From: an uncultured Porphyromonadaceae bacterium
GTDB taxonomy: Bacteria > Bacteroidota > Bacteroidia > Bacteroidales > Muribaculaceae
Direction of reading: 5' to 3'
NCBI GenBank assembly: GCA_947176355.1
Contig: CAMWQY010000012.1
Location: 1 to 18,033 of the forward strand
DNA: 18,033 nucleotides
Part shown: positions 7,591-16,114 of the stretch, in pieces
Layout: every line of letters begins with the position of its first letter
Position numbering within the stretch: position 1 is the first letter of the stretch
The notes under the pieces: generated by a model
Database searches by the model: none
What the model saw: the letters and a program-made list of their open reading frames with translations, nothing else
Told to the model about the DNA's origin: nothing
Made by a program: the position numbers and the translations under genes

Positions 7591-7599
7591 TATCTTTGC
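7591..7599 (+). promoter_or_regulatory. -7 promoter box of the ATPase gene
   Basis: TATCTTTGC matches the Bacteroidota -7 consensus TAnnTTTG and lies 17 nt before the ATG at 7617. No clear TTG is found at the expected -33 distance; that position falls in the right arm of the palindrome, which suggests that a protein bound to the hairpin could control the promoter. Confidence 0.6.
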
Positions 7600-7616
7600 A
7601 AAAAATAATTTAGACT

Positions 7617-9038
7617 ATGGTCATCGGGCGTAAAGAAGAAACAGATAAACTTAAAAGGGCCTATAATTCTGATAAATCGGAATTTGTGGTCGTTTATGGG
7701 CGTCGACGTATCGGGAAAACTTTTCTAATAAGGGAAACTTTTGATTATAAATTCACATTCCAGTATAGCGGCATCTTTAAAATAAGCAATCAAAAGCAGT
7801 TGGAAGTTTTCTATCGAAATCTTCTTGAGCAAGGATTGGATCCGAACGAGAAACAACCCAAGGATTGGTTTGAAGCTTTCTTCCTGCTCCAACATTTAAT
7901 CATCAAATCTAAGGACATCAGAAAGGTGATTTTTCTCGACGAACTCCCTTGGATGGATGCGCGTAATTCTCATTTCATTCCGGCTTTTGAACACTTTTGG
8001 AATGGCTGGGCGTCTGCCCGTAAAGATATACTACTTATCATTTGTGGAAGCGCCACGTCATGGATAATTAACAAAATATTCCGTAACAAGGGTGGGCTGT
8101 ACAATAGGGCGACTTACAAAATAAAACTTCAGCAATTCTCATTGTATCAGTGCGAAGAACTGGCGAAATATCTGAAATTGCCATACAACCGAAATATGCT
8201 GATTGAAGGATATATGGTGATGGGAGGAGTGCCTTTCTATTGGACTAAACTTGACAATAAAGCGAGTTTAGGAAAAAATATTGACAATCTTTTCCTGAAA
8301 GAGGATGGAGAGTTGCACGATGAATTTAACTATATATATTCCTCTATGTTCAATACTCCGGAAAAATATATAAAGATAGTGCAAGCTTTGTCAGGAAAAA
8401 AATCCGGAATGACTCGTGATGACATAATTTCAAATGCAAAGATTGATAACAACGGGCACGTAAGCCGTATGTTGGAAGATTTGATTGAATGTGGATTCGT
8501 CAGAAAATATTGTCATACAGGAAAGCGACTCAAAGATGCTCTTTACCAACTTGTAGACTGCTACACACTGTTCTATTATAAATTTGTAAGAATGGCTCAC
8601 GGAATTGATGAAGAGTATTGGGCAAGGAGTATGCAAACCTCAGCTTATTCTTCATGGTGTGGACTTGCTTTTGAAAGGGTTTGCCTGCTGCATACAAGAC
8701 AGATAAAAACTGCTATGGGCATTGCCGGCATAAAAGCTGACTTATATTCCTGGTTTATTAAAAAAAATGCAGAGCATCCCGGCGTGCAAATCGATCTTAT
8801 AATAGATAGAGCTGACAATATTATAAATATCTGCGAAATGAAGTACGCTCCGGAAGGTTTTCGCCTGACAAATAGCGAACTCCTAAAAATAAAAACCCGT
8901 CTTAATGTATTCAGGCTATATACTATTCGAAGCAAGGCTGTGCAGCCTGTTCTAATTACATCCAATGGCACAATCCCCAATAATAACTCTCTTGAAATCC
9001 CATTGCAAGTAAACGGAGATCAATTGTTTCTTCCTTAA
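7617..9038 (+). CDS. ATP-binding protein with C-terminal DUF234-type nuclease-like domain
   Basis: Predicted 473-aa cytoplasmic protein of the archaeal-ATPase/DUF234 family, related to STAND-type AAA+ NTPases. The P-loop is GRRRIGKT (28-35), Walker B is VIFLDELPW (104-112) and a sensor-like stretch is CGSATSW (143-149). A winged-helix-like region follows (about 245-300, with GHVSRMLEDLIECGFV). The C-terminal domain (about 315-415) carries a PD-(D/E)XK-like set: Glu353 (GLAFERVCL), Asp393 (VQIDLI) and Glu407-x-Lys409 (ICEMKYA). Length is normal and all motifs are intact, so it should be functional. Its cellular role is not established; the domain set suggests ATP-dependent DNA recognition and cleavage, which is inference. 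It has its own promoter, is transcribed alone, and is flanked by matching palindromes. Confidence 0.85.
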   Translation: MVIGRKEETDKLKRAYNSDKSEFVVVYGRRRIGKTFLIRETFDYKFTFQYSGIFKISNQKQLEVFYRNLLEQGLDPNEKQPKDWFEAFFLLQHLIIKSKDIRKVIFLDELPWMDARNSHFIPAFEHFWNGWASARKDILLIICGSATSWIINKIFRNKGGLYNRATYKIKLQQFSLYQCEELAKYLKLPYNRNMLIEGYMVMGGVPFYWTKLDNKASLGKNIDNLFLKEDGELHDEFNYIYSSMFNTPEKYIKIVQALSGKKSGMTRDDIISNAKIDNNGHVSRMLEDLIECGFVRKYCHTGKRLKDALYQLVDCYTLFYYKFVRMAHGIDEEYWARSMQTSAYSSWCGLAFERVCLLHTRQIKTAMGIAGIKADLYSWFIKKNAEHPGVQIDLIIDRADNIINICEMKYAPEGFRLTNSELLKIKTRLNVFRLYTIRSKAVQPVLITSNGTIPNNNSLEIPLQVNGDQLFLP

Positions 9039-9063
9039 CTGAGTGAATATTAGATATTCTGGT

Positions 9064-9113
9064 CGAATTATGGCTAAAAGTGGCAATTAAAGTACACTTT
9101 TAGCCATAATTCG
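9064..9113. repeat. Palindrome right of the ATPase gene
   Basis: A perfect 19-bp inverted repeat (arms 9064-9082 and 9095-9113) with a 12-nt loop that differs from the left palindrome's loop. The arm core CGAATTATGGCTAAAAGT is identical to that at 7530-7547. It begins 26 nt after the ATPase stop codon and is followed by TTTTGTTT, so it could also act as that gene's terminator. Confidence 0.9.
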
Positions 9114-9152
9114 TTTTGTTTCGTGCCTTTTCTTATTTGCAATGAGGCTCGA

Positions 9153-9243
9153 TTTGTTACCTGTACGTGACTTTAAATTAAGTTAAATTATTGAAGATAA
9201 ATATTTTACATATTATATTCTCACATAACCATATTGTTTTGCA
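9153..9243 (+). promoter_or_regulatory. Leader/promoter region of susC 2, conserved with that of susC 1
   Basis: Ungapped 91-nt counterpart of 2741-2831 (see that entry for shared motifs). Here the spaced pair is TTGAAG (9191-9196) and TATATT (9214-9219), again 17 nt apart. After the block, this leader has a longer stretch (9244-9300) before the ATG, but it regains the word AAAATCAATTAA found just before the first susC. The match covers only non-coding DNA directly upstream of the two importers, which points to common regulation or to a duplicated operon head. Confidence 0.55.
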
Positions 9244-9300
9244 GGTTGTCTTCAGATTATCAGGTAAAAAAATCAATTAATTCAATCAAATAATAACAGT

Positions 9301-12300
9301 ATGAGAAAATTGTTTCTAATTTTGGTGACGCTGATGGCATGCACATGGAGCCTTTATGCCCAGACGCAGACCTATAAGGGAACGGTGGTGGATGCAGACA
9401 CTGACGAGCCCCTGGTTGGCGCCACTGTCATGCCCATTGGCGGCGGCCAAGGCACAGTAACTGACATTGATGGAAATTTTACTCTGGAGGTCCCGGCGAA
9501 AGTTCACGCTGCCACAGTAACTTACGTCGGTTATAAAGCACAGGACGTAAAACTTATTCCTAATATGACCGTGAAGATGGTCTCAACTTCAAGCAGCCTT
9601 GATGAAGTCATGGTAGTGGCTTACGGTACTTCTACTAAGGAGGCTTTTACCGGTTCGGCAGCAGTAGTGGATGCCTCTCAGATCGAGAATTCACAGGTGA
9701 GCAACGCCCTCAACGCCCTATCAGGTAAAGTAGCGGGTGTACAGATCAACAACCTATCAGGTGCTCCCGGTTCCACGACCCCGACTATCCGTATCCGTGG
9801 TATTTCCTCTCTTAATGCAGGCAACGACCCCCTGGTGATTGTGGATGGAGCTACTTATTCGGGTGATATGAACAATATCAACCCCAGCGATATTGCTTCA
9901 ATGACTCTCCTTAAGGATGCCGCTTCAAACGCGCTTTACGGTGCCCGTGGTGCCAACGGTGTAATCCTTATTACCACGAAGAAGGCAAAACGCGGTAACG
10001 GAACTGTATCTGTAGATGTGAAATGGGGCTCTAACAGCCGTGCAACTCAGAACTACGAGACCATCAATGATCCTCGCCAGTATTATGAAATATATTATGG
10101 TGCTCTTAAAAGCTACGCGATGAATGTAGGAGGCTACTCGGATGCTCGAGCATACGAATGGGCAAACAATAACCTTACTGCCAACAATACTATTGGTACA
10201 GGTTACCAAACCTACACCGCTCCTGATGGACAGTATCTTATCGGTAAGGATGGCAGGTTTAACCCTAATGCTACTGAAGGATATATGCACACTTATCGCG
10301 GTCAGCAGTATTGGATGACTCCCGACAACTGGATGGAGGCTGCCTATAGCAACAGCCTCCGTCAGGAATACAATGTGTCTGTCAGCAACGGCACCGAGAA
10401 GAGTTCCTTCTACATGTCTGCCGGTTACCTCAAGAACGACGGTATCATCGAGAATACAGGTTATCGCCGCTTCACGGGGCGCCTCACTGCCGATAGCCAG
10501 ATAAAGGATTGGCTGAAAGTAGGAGGATCTGCAAACTATGCCAACTATAACGCCAAGAGCATGAGCGATGAGGGCACTTCCAACTCTTCCGGAAATATCC
10601 TTGCAGCCGCTGCTGAGATTGCCCCTATCTATCCTCTCTATATGCGTGATGCAAGCGGCAATATAATTTACGATGGAAATAACATCATGCGCTATGACTA
10701 TGGTGATAAAAGCATTTTGGGATGGGAACGCCCTATATTCACCAACTCCAATGCATTCAGTTCAAATATGCTCGACACTGACGAGTATCAGGGTAATGCA
10801 TTCGACGCTTCAGGCTTCGTAGAAGTTCGCTTCCTCAATGATTTTAAGTTTACTTCAAACAATAGCTTTAATCTTAACGAGACCCGTACGTCGATGGTCA
10901 CCAACCCATATTATGGATCATACGCTTCAAGCAACGGTATCACTTCAAAATATCATGAACGGACACACAGCTACACATTCCAGCAGCTACTTGAATGGAA
11001 CCACTCATTCGGTTTGAACCATGTGACTGTGTTGCTGGGACATGAGAATTATGTCCGCAAGTATGCTTATCTCTACGCTACACGCTCCAATATGTTTGAT
11101 CCCAATAACTCGGAACTTAGCGGTGCAGTGACATCTGGCGACTCCAACTCTTACACTACGGAGTATAATAACGAAGGTTGGCTCGGTCGCGCACAGTATG
11201 ACTACAATGAGAAATATTTCGGTTCGGTGTCAGTGCGTCGCGATGCATCCTCACGCTTCCATCCTGACCACCGTTGGGGTACATTCTGGAGCCTCGGTGG
11301 CGCTTGGATTATTTCAAAGGAGAACTGGTTTACTGCTTCTTGGGTAGATTTGCTGAAGATCAAAGCATCATACGGTGAGCAGGGTAACGACAACATCAAC
11401 AATTACCTTTACACAAACACTTATAACATTGTAAACGGATCAGGTTCGCCTGCCGCTACACCTGCCACACTTGGCAACCCAAATATCTCTTGGGAAAAGA
11501 ATGGCAACTTCAATGCAGGCGTGGAATTTAAATTCTTCAACTCCCGCCTCAGCGGTAGCGTGGAAGGTTTCTACAGAAAGACATCAGACATGCTATCTTG
11601 GTTCACCCTTCCCCCATCCTTCGGCTATACCGGCTACTGGGATAACATCGGCGATATGGAAAACCGCGGTCTTGAAGTGGATCTTCAGGGTGTCCTCGTA
11701 GATACTAAAAACTTCACATGGACAGTCAATGCCAACATCACATGGTATAAGAACGTCCTTGCCAAGCTTCCTCAGCAGCGTAAGAATGAGACTATCGACG
11801 GAGTAAGCGGATATTCAAGCGGCAACTTCTTCTTTGGCGAGGGTCAACCTCTTTACACTTACAAGAAGTACAAGTATGCAGGTCCGGATCCCAAAAACGG
11901 CGAGGCTCTCTACTACAAACGCATGAAGGACGAAAACGGAAATGAGACCCTCGAAAAGGTGACATACGAAAAACTCGGTACGAGCGACTACTTCCTTTGC
12001 GGCACCGCTCTTCCAAGCGCATACGGCGGTTTCGGCACTACTCTTGAAGCATTCGGCTTCGACCTCTCGCTTGACTTCAACTATTCTATCGGCGGGCAGT
12101 TCTATGATTCAATGTATGCGATGTTTATGGATTCTCCCACGAACACCAGCCGTGGTAAGAACTGGCATGCTGATATCCTCAAAGCTTGGACTCCCGAGAA
12201 TCCAAATACCGACATTCCTCGTCTGCAATATGGTGATCAGTACACTGCGTCAGCATCCGATCGTTTCTTGACGTCCTCATCTTACCTGAGTCTACAGAAC

Positions 12301-12528
12301 ATCAACTTCGGCTATACACTTCCATCTAAAATAACAAAGAAAGCGTCTATCTCTAAAGTGAGAGTTTATTTTGCTGCTGAGAATGTATGGCTTTGGGCAA
12401 AACGCCAGGGTACTGATCCTCGTCAGTCAATGACCGGTATTGCTGGAACTGACACTAATGCCAATATCAACAACACTTATTATTCACCTATCCGTACACT
12501 CTCAGGCGGAGTCCAGGTAACATTCTAA
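9301..12528 (+). CDS. SusC/RagA-family TonB-linked outer-membrane transporter 2
   Basis: Predicted 1075-aa TonB-dependent importer, first gene of a three-gene operon. The signal peptide is MRKLFLILVT to SLYA, with cleavage before Gln21. It is followed by a carboxypeptidase-regulatory-like domain (about 23-95, with GATVMPIGGGQGTVTDIDG), the TonB-box-like LDEVMVVAYG (100-109), the plug (with IRIRGISSLNAGNDPLVIVDG and, later, ASNALYGARGANGVILI) and the barrel, ending in GGVQVTF. It is longer than the first SusC and differs clearly in sequence, so it is not a recent duplicate and probably takes a different substrate. The stop is 18 nt before the susD start. Confidence 0.95.
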   Translation: MRKLFLILVTLMACTWSLYAQTQTYKGTVVDADTDEPLVGATVMPIGGGQGTVTDIDGNFTLEVPAKVHAATVTYVGYKAQDVKLIPNMTVKMVSTSSSLDEVMVVAYGTSTKEAFTGSAAVVDASQIENSQVSNALNALSGKVAGVQINNLSGAPGSTTPTIRIRGISSLNAGNDPLVIVDGATYSGDMNNINPSDIASMTLLKDAASNALYGARGANGVILITTKKAKRGNGTVSVDVKWGSNSRATQNYETINDPRQYYEIYYGALKSYAMNVGGYSDARAYEWANNNLTANNTIGTGYQTYTAPDGQYLIGKDGRFNPNATEGYMHTYRGQQYWMTPDNWMEAAYSNSLRQEYNVSVSNGTEKSSFYMSAGYLKNDGIIENTGYRRFTGRLTADSQIKDWLKVGGSANYANYNAKSMSDEGTSNSSGNILAAAAEIAPIYPLYMRDASGNIIYDGNNIMRYDYGDKSILGWERPIFTNSNAFSSNMLDTDEYQGNAFDASGFVEVRFLNDFKFTSNNSFNLNETRTSMVTNPYYGSYASSNGITSKYHERTHSYTFQQLLEWNHSFGLNHVTVLLGHENYVRKYAYLYATRSNMFDPNNSELSGAVTSGDSNSYTTEYNNEGWLGRAQYDYNEKYFGSVSVRRDASSRFHPDHRWGTFWSLGGAWIISKENWFTASWVDLLKIKASYGEQGNDNINNYLYTNTYNIVNGSGSPAATPATLGNPNISWEKNGNFNAGVEFKFFNSRLSGSVEGFYRKTSDMLSWFTLPPSFGYTGYWDNIGDMENRGLEVDLQGVLVDTKNFTWTVNANITWYKNVLAKLPQQRKNETIDGVSGYSSGNFFFGEGQPLYTYKKYKYAGPDPKNGEALYYKRMKDENGNETLEKVTYEKLGTSDYFLCGTALPSAYGGFGTTLEAFGFDLSLDFNYSIGGQFYDSMYAMFMDSPTNTSRGKNWHADILKAWTPENPNTDIPRLQYGDQYTASASDRFLTSSSYLSLQNINFGYTLPSKITKKASISKVRVYFAAENVWLWAKRQGTDPRQSMTGIAGTDTNANINNTYYSPIRTLSGGVQVTF

Positions 12529-12546
12529 ATCCAAAGTGAATTCATT

Positions 12547-14157
12547 ATGAAAAAACCATATAAATATCTTTTGGTGAGCGCACTCGTTGCCCCTATGCTG
12601 CTCTCTACAGGGTGTATAGAGGAGACCTTCCCCACTAATGGCGCTACACAGGAGCAGCTTGCCGCCTCTTCAAAGGCCACCGAGGCACTCCTCTGGGCAA
12701 TGCCCGCCTACTTCAACAAATTTAATCTCCTAAATAGCGACGCCGCATACGACTGGGGCTATGGCTCAATAATGCATATCCGTGACGTGATGACCGCTGA
12801 TTTTCCAGTCGTATCGAGCGGCTATGACTGGTATACCGCATGGGAACAGAACTCTCATATCGGTCAGAACTATCTGAGCACACAGTTTATTTGGAACTTT
12901 TACAACAAGCAGGTGCTTACTTGCAATAATATTTTGGGTGCTGTAGACCTTGAGACTGCAAACGATGTGCAGAAAGGATACTACGGTATGGGACTTGCTT
13001 TCCGTGCATCTACCTATCTTGATATGGCACGTATGTATGAGTTTCTTCCCAATGACGGCACTGAACCTATAAGCCCTGATGGTAAAGATGTACTTGGCCT
13101 TACCGTCCCCATCGTCACCGAAAAGACTACAGAGGAGGAATCCCGCAACAATCCGAGAGCTCCCCACAAGGATATGTTAGATTTTATCATTGCCGATCTT
13201 GATCAGGCTGAGGAGATAATCTCCCTTGCTTCACGACCTGCCAAGACTCTCCCTGACCTTTCAGTGGTATATGGACTTAAGGCTCGTGCATACATGTGGG
13301 ATGAAAATTATGCTAAGGCTGCTGAATATGCCCGAAAGGCTATCGCTACCGGTCAGTATGAGCCGACTACTCGTGACCAGTGGCTCAGCACCACTTCCGG
13401 TTTCAATGAACCGAATTCCGCATGGATGTGGTGTTTCCAAGCTGTAAAGGAGGATGATGCAGTACAGAGCGGTATCATCAACTGGACTTCATGGTTAAGC
13501 AACGAGGCTCAGTATGGATATTGTGCTGCCGGTCCTTTCAACATGATTGGTGCCGATCTTTACAACAAAATCAGCGACCGCGATTTCCGTAAGCTCTCTT
13601 TCAAGGCTCCCGAGAATACACCTCTCTCAGGCCAGGAGCCAGTGATCGACGCAAGCTTCGCCGCCGAACTTCCGGAATATGCTTCCTTTAAGTTCCGTCC
13701 CGGGTCGGGCAACACCTCTGACTTTAACGTTGGTTCTGCCACGGCCGTTCCGCTTATGCGTATCGAGGAGATGTATTTGATAGAAGCTGAGGCCATTGCA
13801 CATACATCGCCTGCTCAGGGCAAGCAGCTTCTTGAAGATTTCATGAAGACTTACCGCTACCCGACTTACACATGCCGTGGTGCATCTGAAGAGGAGGTGG
13901 TAGACGAAATATTCTTACAGAAGCGTATTGAGTTCTGGGGAGAAGGTCTGACATTCTTCGATTATAAACGTCTCAACAAGCCTGTGGTAAGGGCATATAA
14001 CGGCACCAACTTCTCCAATGCCACTCTATTTAACACCACTACTCGCCCGGCATGGATGAACTTCGTGATTATTCAGACGGAGGGAACATCTAACTTAGCA
14101 ATAAAGGATTATAATAATCCTGACCCTTCCGGTTGCTATCCTACAATCAACCTCTAA
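12547..14157 (+). CDS. SusD/RagB-family outer-membrane lipoprotein 2
   Basis: Predicted 536-aa partner of the preceding SusC. Signal peptide with lipobox LSTGC, acylated Cys23, followed by acidic residues (CIEETF), consistent with known Bacteroidota lipoprotein surface-export signals. Landmarks include GMGLAFRASTYLDMARMYEF in the first half (residues 138-157), VYGLKARAYMWDENYAKAAEYARKAI (a TPR-like pair), PLMRIEEMYLIEAEA, and the C-terminal IFLQKRIEFWGEGLTFFDYKRLN, the variant of the usual ERR/GhRffD/RW signature seen in one SusD branch. Translation is probably coupled to susC, given the 18-nt gap. Confidence 0.94.
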   Translation: MKKPYKYLLVSALVAPMLLSTGCIEETFPTNGATQEQLAASSKATEALLWAMPAYFNKFNLLNSDAAYDWGYGSIMHIRDVMTADFPVVSSGYDWYTAWEQNSHIGQNYLSTQFIWNFYNKQVLTCNNILGAVDLETANDVQKGYYGMGLAFRASTYLDMARMYEFLPNDGTEPISPDGKDVLGLTVPIVTEKTTEEESRNNPRAPHKDMLDFIIADLDQAEEIISLASRPAKTLPDLSVVYGLKARAYMWDENYAKAAEYARKAIATGQYEPTTRDQWLSTTSGFNEPNSAWMWCFQAVKEDDAVQSGIINWTSWLSNEAQYGYCAAGPFNMIGADLYNKISDRDFRKLSFKAPENTPLSGQEPVIDASFAAELPEYASFKFRPGSGNTSDFNVGSATAVPLMRIEEMYLIEAEAIAHTSPAQGKQLLEDFMKTYRYPTYTCRGASEEEVVDEIFLQKRIEFWGEGLTFFDYKRLNKPVVRAYNGTNFSNATLFNTTTRPAWMNFVIIQTEGTSNLAIKDYNNPDPSGCYPTINL

Positions 14158-14193
14158 AATACATTTCCAGTAACATTACCAAAAAGAAAATAT

Positions 14194-15969
14194 ATGAAAT
14201 TATATAATATTCTAACGGCGTCGGCCCTCTCATTCATCCTTGCCGGTGTGGCTGGATGTACTAAAGAGGTGGATTATGATCCTGCTGCAGTTCCTACCGG
14301 TGCCCAGATATTCTTTGCATCAAACGCTACCACCTCTTTCGATCTCGCAGAAGGGCAGAACAGCGTCAAAGTGGATGTGAGCCGTCTCGGCAAGACCGGA
14401 GCTGCCTCTGCCAATATCAAGGCTACTGCCTCTGTAGGTGGTCAGGCTACCGATATCTTTACAATACCAACTACTGTCAGCTTCTCCGATGGTGAAGATA
14501 CTGCCCTTATCAACATCACATTCGACTTCGATAATATAGCGGCAGAGACTACTTACAGCATATCTCTTGAACTCGAAGGGGAAGGCTTGTCAAACTATGG
14601 CAAGACCATTCAAAATATAAGCATTCTCTATGCTCCATGGAGCTCTTGGACCAAGATGGACGGCGACACTTATTGGACTAATGCATTCTTCGGAGGAACC
14701 TTTGATTACCCCATCTTAGAGCGCAAATCTCTTTTGAATCCTTCACAAGTGCAATATAATATTCCTGACCTTATCGAGGAAGACCATGATATAGTAATCT
14801 CTGTGAACACCTCATCTAAAAAGGTGTCTGTAGCGCCATTCGATACAGGCTATGCATACGATGAGACTGCAAATATCTGGATGTGTGATGCCTACACCTA
14901 TTATACGGAGGTAGTAAATAATCCTGATAATGCAGCTCTTTACAAGGATGCAAGTTACTTCGATCCTGAGACAGGTGTCATTACTGTCATGATGCGCTAC
15001 TACGTACCCGGTGTAGGAGGATGGACTCCTGAAGTCAATACTTTCCAGCTTCCCGGCTATCCCGACTATAATATCTCTATGGCAAATGCCGGCACTTTCA
15101 TCAGTGAGGCAGGTCAGGAATATTCTATCCTCAGTGTAGTGAAAGGCACAGATGTAGCATCATACGCAATAGAACTTAAGCAAGGCTATCTCGAAGATGA
15201 GGAAATAGAGGCGGAAGTAAATGCTATAATCGCAAATAGTGAGACAGTACTCTACACAGACAACCGCGACTTCCAGTTCCCGGTGTATGAAGAAGACTAT
15301 TACACTTGCATTGCCGTAAGCTATGATGCAGCCGGAGAGGCGAAGGGTCACAGTGCATACATTTTCTACAACGAAATCAATGGAGTAGACTGGAACGAAG
15401 GTTGGACCACAGTGACAAAGACTGCTGAATTTAATGATATCTTTTTTGCCGGAGCACTCGTTACCAGTCCGGGCACTTGGGAAGTTGAGGTTCAGCAAAG
15501 CGACGATCTACCCGGTTATTATAGAATTGTGAAGCCATACGCTGACAATGTCTATGAAGAGGAAGTAGAGCGTGGTCACTACTACGTATATATAAATGCT
15601 ACCAATCCTGATGCTGTTGTGGTGGATCCTTCATTGACAAGCTTTGGTTATACTGTACTCAGCGTACCGGGCACTTCCGGAAAGCTGGTAGACGGCACAA
15701 AGTTTGAGTTCCCTGCTTCCTCTCTTGGCGTGTTTATGGGATATAATCAGGATGGTTCCTTGAAAGTGCTTGCCGGTTGGAAAGAGGCTGCTACACTCCT
15801 TGATCTTGACCCACAGGAGAATGCAGAGCCACAAGGCTTGAAGGCTCACAAAGCAAAGGCTAAGAAACTTACCAATGCTCCGAAGGCTTACAAAGGTCTT
15901 CTAATGCCTTACAATGGCAAGAAGGTAGAAAAAAAATTCTATAAGCTTGGCGAGTCATCACGCTGGTAA
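14194..15969 (+). CDS. Surface lipoprotein in SusE/F position, putative substrate-binding protein
   Basis: Predicted 591-aa lipoprotein with lipobox VAGC (Cys22) and a downstream acidic stretch. Residues about 35-150 resemble a Calx-beta-like sandwich (SVKVDVSRLGKTG, then FSDGEDTALINITFDF, then YSISLELEGEG), common in such Bacteroidota surface proteins. At least one fibronectin-like module follows (around 310-395, SYAIELKQGYLED to SYDAAGEAKGHSAYIFYN). The last ~50 residues are strongly basic (AHKAKAKKL, KAYKG, NGKKVEKKFYKLG), unlike the acidic body. No enzymatic motif is visible. It is third in the operon, 36 nt after susD 2, where surface glycan-binding proteins usually lie; binding is inferred from position and architecture. 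The first operon has no counterpart. Confidence 0.75.
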   Translation: MKLYNILTASALSFILAGVAGCTKEVDYDPAAVPTGAQIFFASNATTSFDLAEGQNSVKVDVSRLGKTGAASANIKATASVGGQATDIFTIPTTVSFSDGEDTALINITFDFDNIAAETTYSISLELEGEGLSNYGKTIQNISILYAPWSSWTKMDGDTYWTNAFFGGTFDYPILERKSLLNPSQVQYNIPDLIEEDHDIVISVNTSSKKVSVAPFDTGYAYDETANIWMCDAYTYYTEVVNNPDNAALYKDASYFDPETGVITVMMRYYVPGVGGWTPEVNTFQLPGYPDYNISMANAGTFISEAGQEYSILSVVKGTDVASYAIELKQGYLEDEEIEAEVNAIIANSETVLYTDNRDFQFPVYEEDYYTCIAVSYDAAGEAKGHSAYIFYNEINGVDWNEGWTTVTKTAEFNDIFFAGALVTSPGTWEVEVQQSDDLPGYYRIVKPYADNVYEEEVERGHYYVYINATNPDAVVVDPSLTSFGYTVLSVPGTSGKLVDGTKFEFPASSLGVFMGYNQDGSLKVLAGWKEAATLLDLDPQENAEPQGLKAHKAKAKKLTNAPKAYKGLLMPYNGKKVEKKFYKLGESSRW

Positions 15970-15997
15970 AAAAAAGATAATACTCCATAAAAAAATT

Positions 15998-16025
15998 GGC
16001 GGCTCTTTGAAGAGTCGCCTTTTTT
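15998..16025 (+). terminator. Intrinsic terminator after the second importer operon
   Basis: Stem GGCGGCTCT (15998-16006), loop TTGA, AGAGTCGCC (16011-16019), with one G-T wobble, followed by a T run. It closes the susCD-lipoprotein operon ahead of convergent genes. The 95 nt from 16020 to the next stop codon hold nothing I can assign. Confidence 0.85.
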
Positions 16026-16114
16026 AATTCATTTTATTCAACTTTCGCAAGCTTAAGTTGAGGGTTATAAGGTTATTGGGTTAAGGGGGTATAAGTAGAT
16101 TATTTTACAAGGAT

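Larger units (their letters stand above)
7527..9113 (+). mobile_element. Candidate palindrome-bounded ATPase-nuclease cassette
   Basis: One gene with its own promoter is enclosed by two hairpins that share the same 18-nt arm, so the word occurs four times in 1.6 kb. The cassette lies between two complete susCD operons, each with its own leader, so it looks inserted. There is no transposase inside and I see no clear target-site duplication. Movement is therefore inferred; the alternatives are a self-regulatory operator on the left and a terminator on the right. Confidence 0.4.

Noticed and set aside
2741..9243. Leader repeats as an invertible promoter switch
   Set aside because: The two similar leaders are in the same orientation and only about 76 percent alike, so they cannot be a normal inversion pair.
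9925..10290. Minus-strand open frame of 121 codons inside susC 2
   Set aside because: It is a shadow of a strongly supported family gene and shows no domain, signal or promoter of its own.
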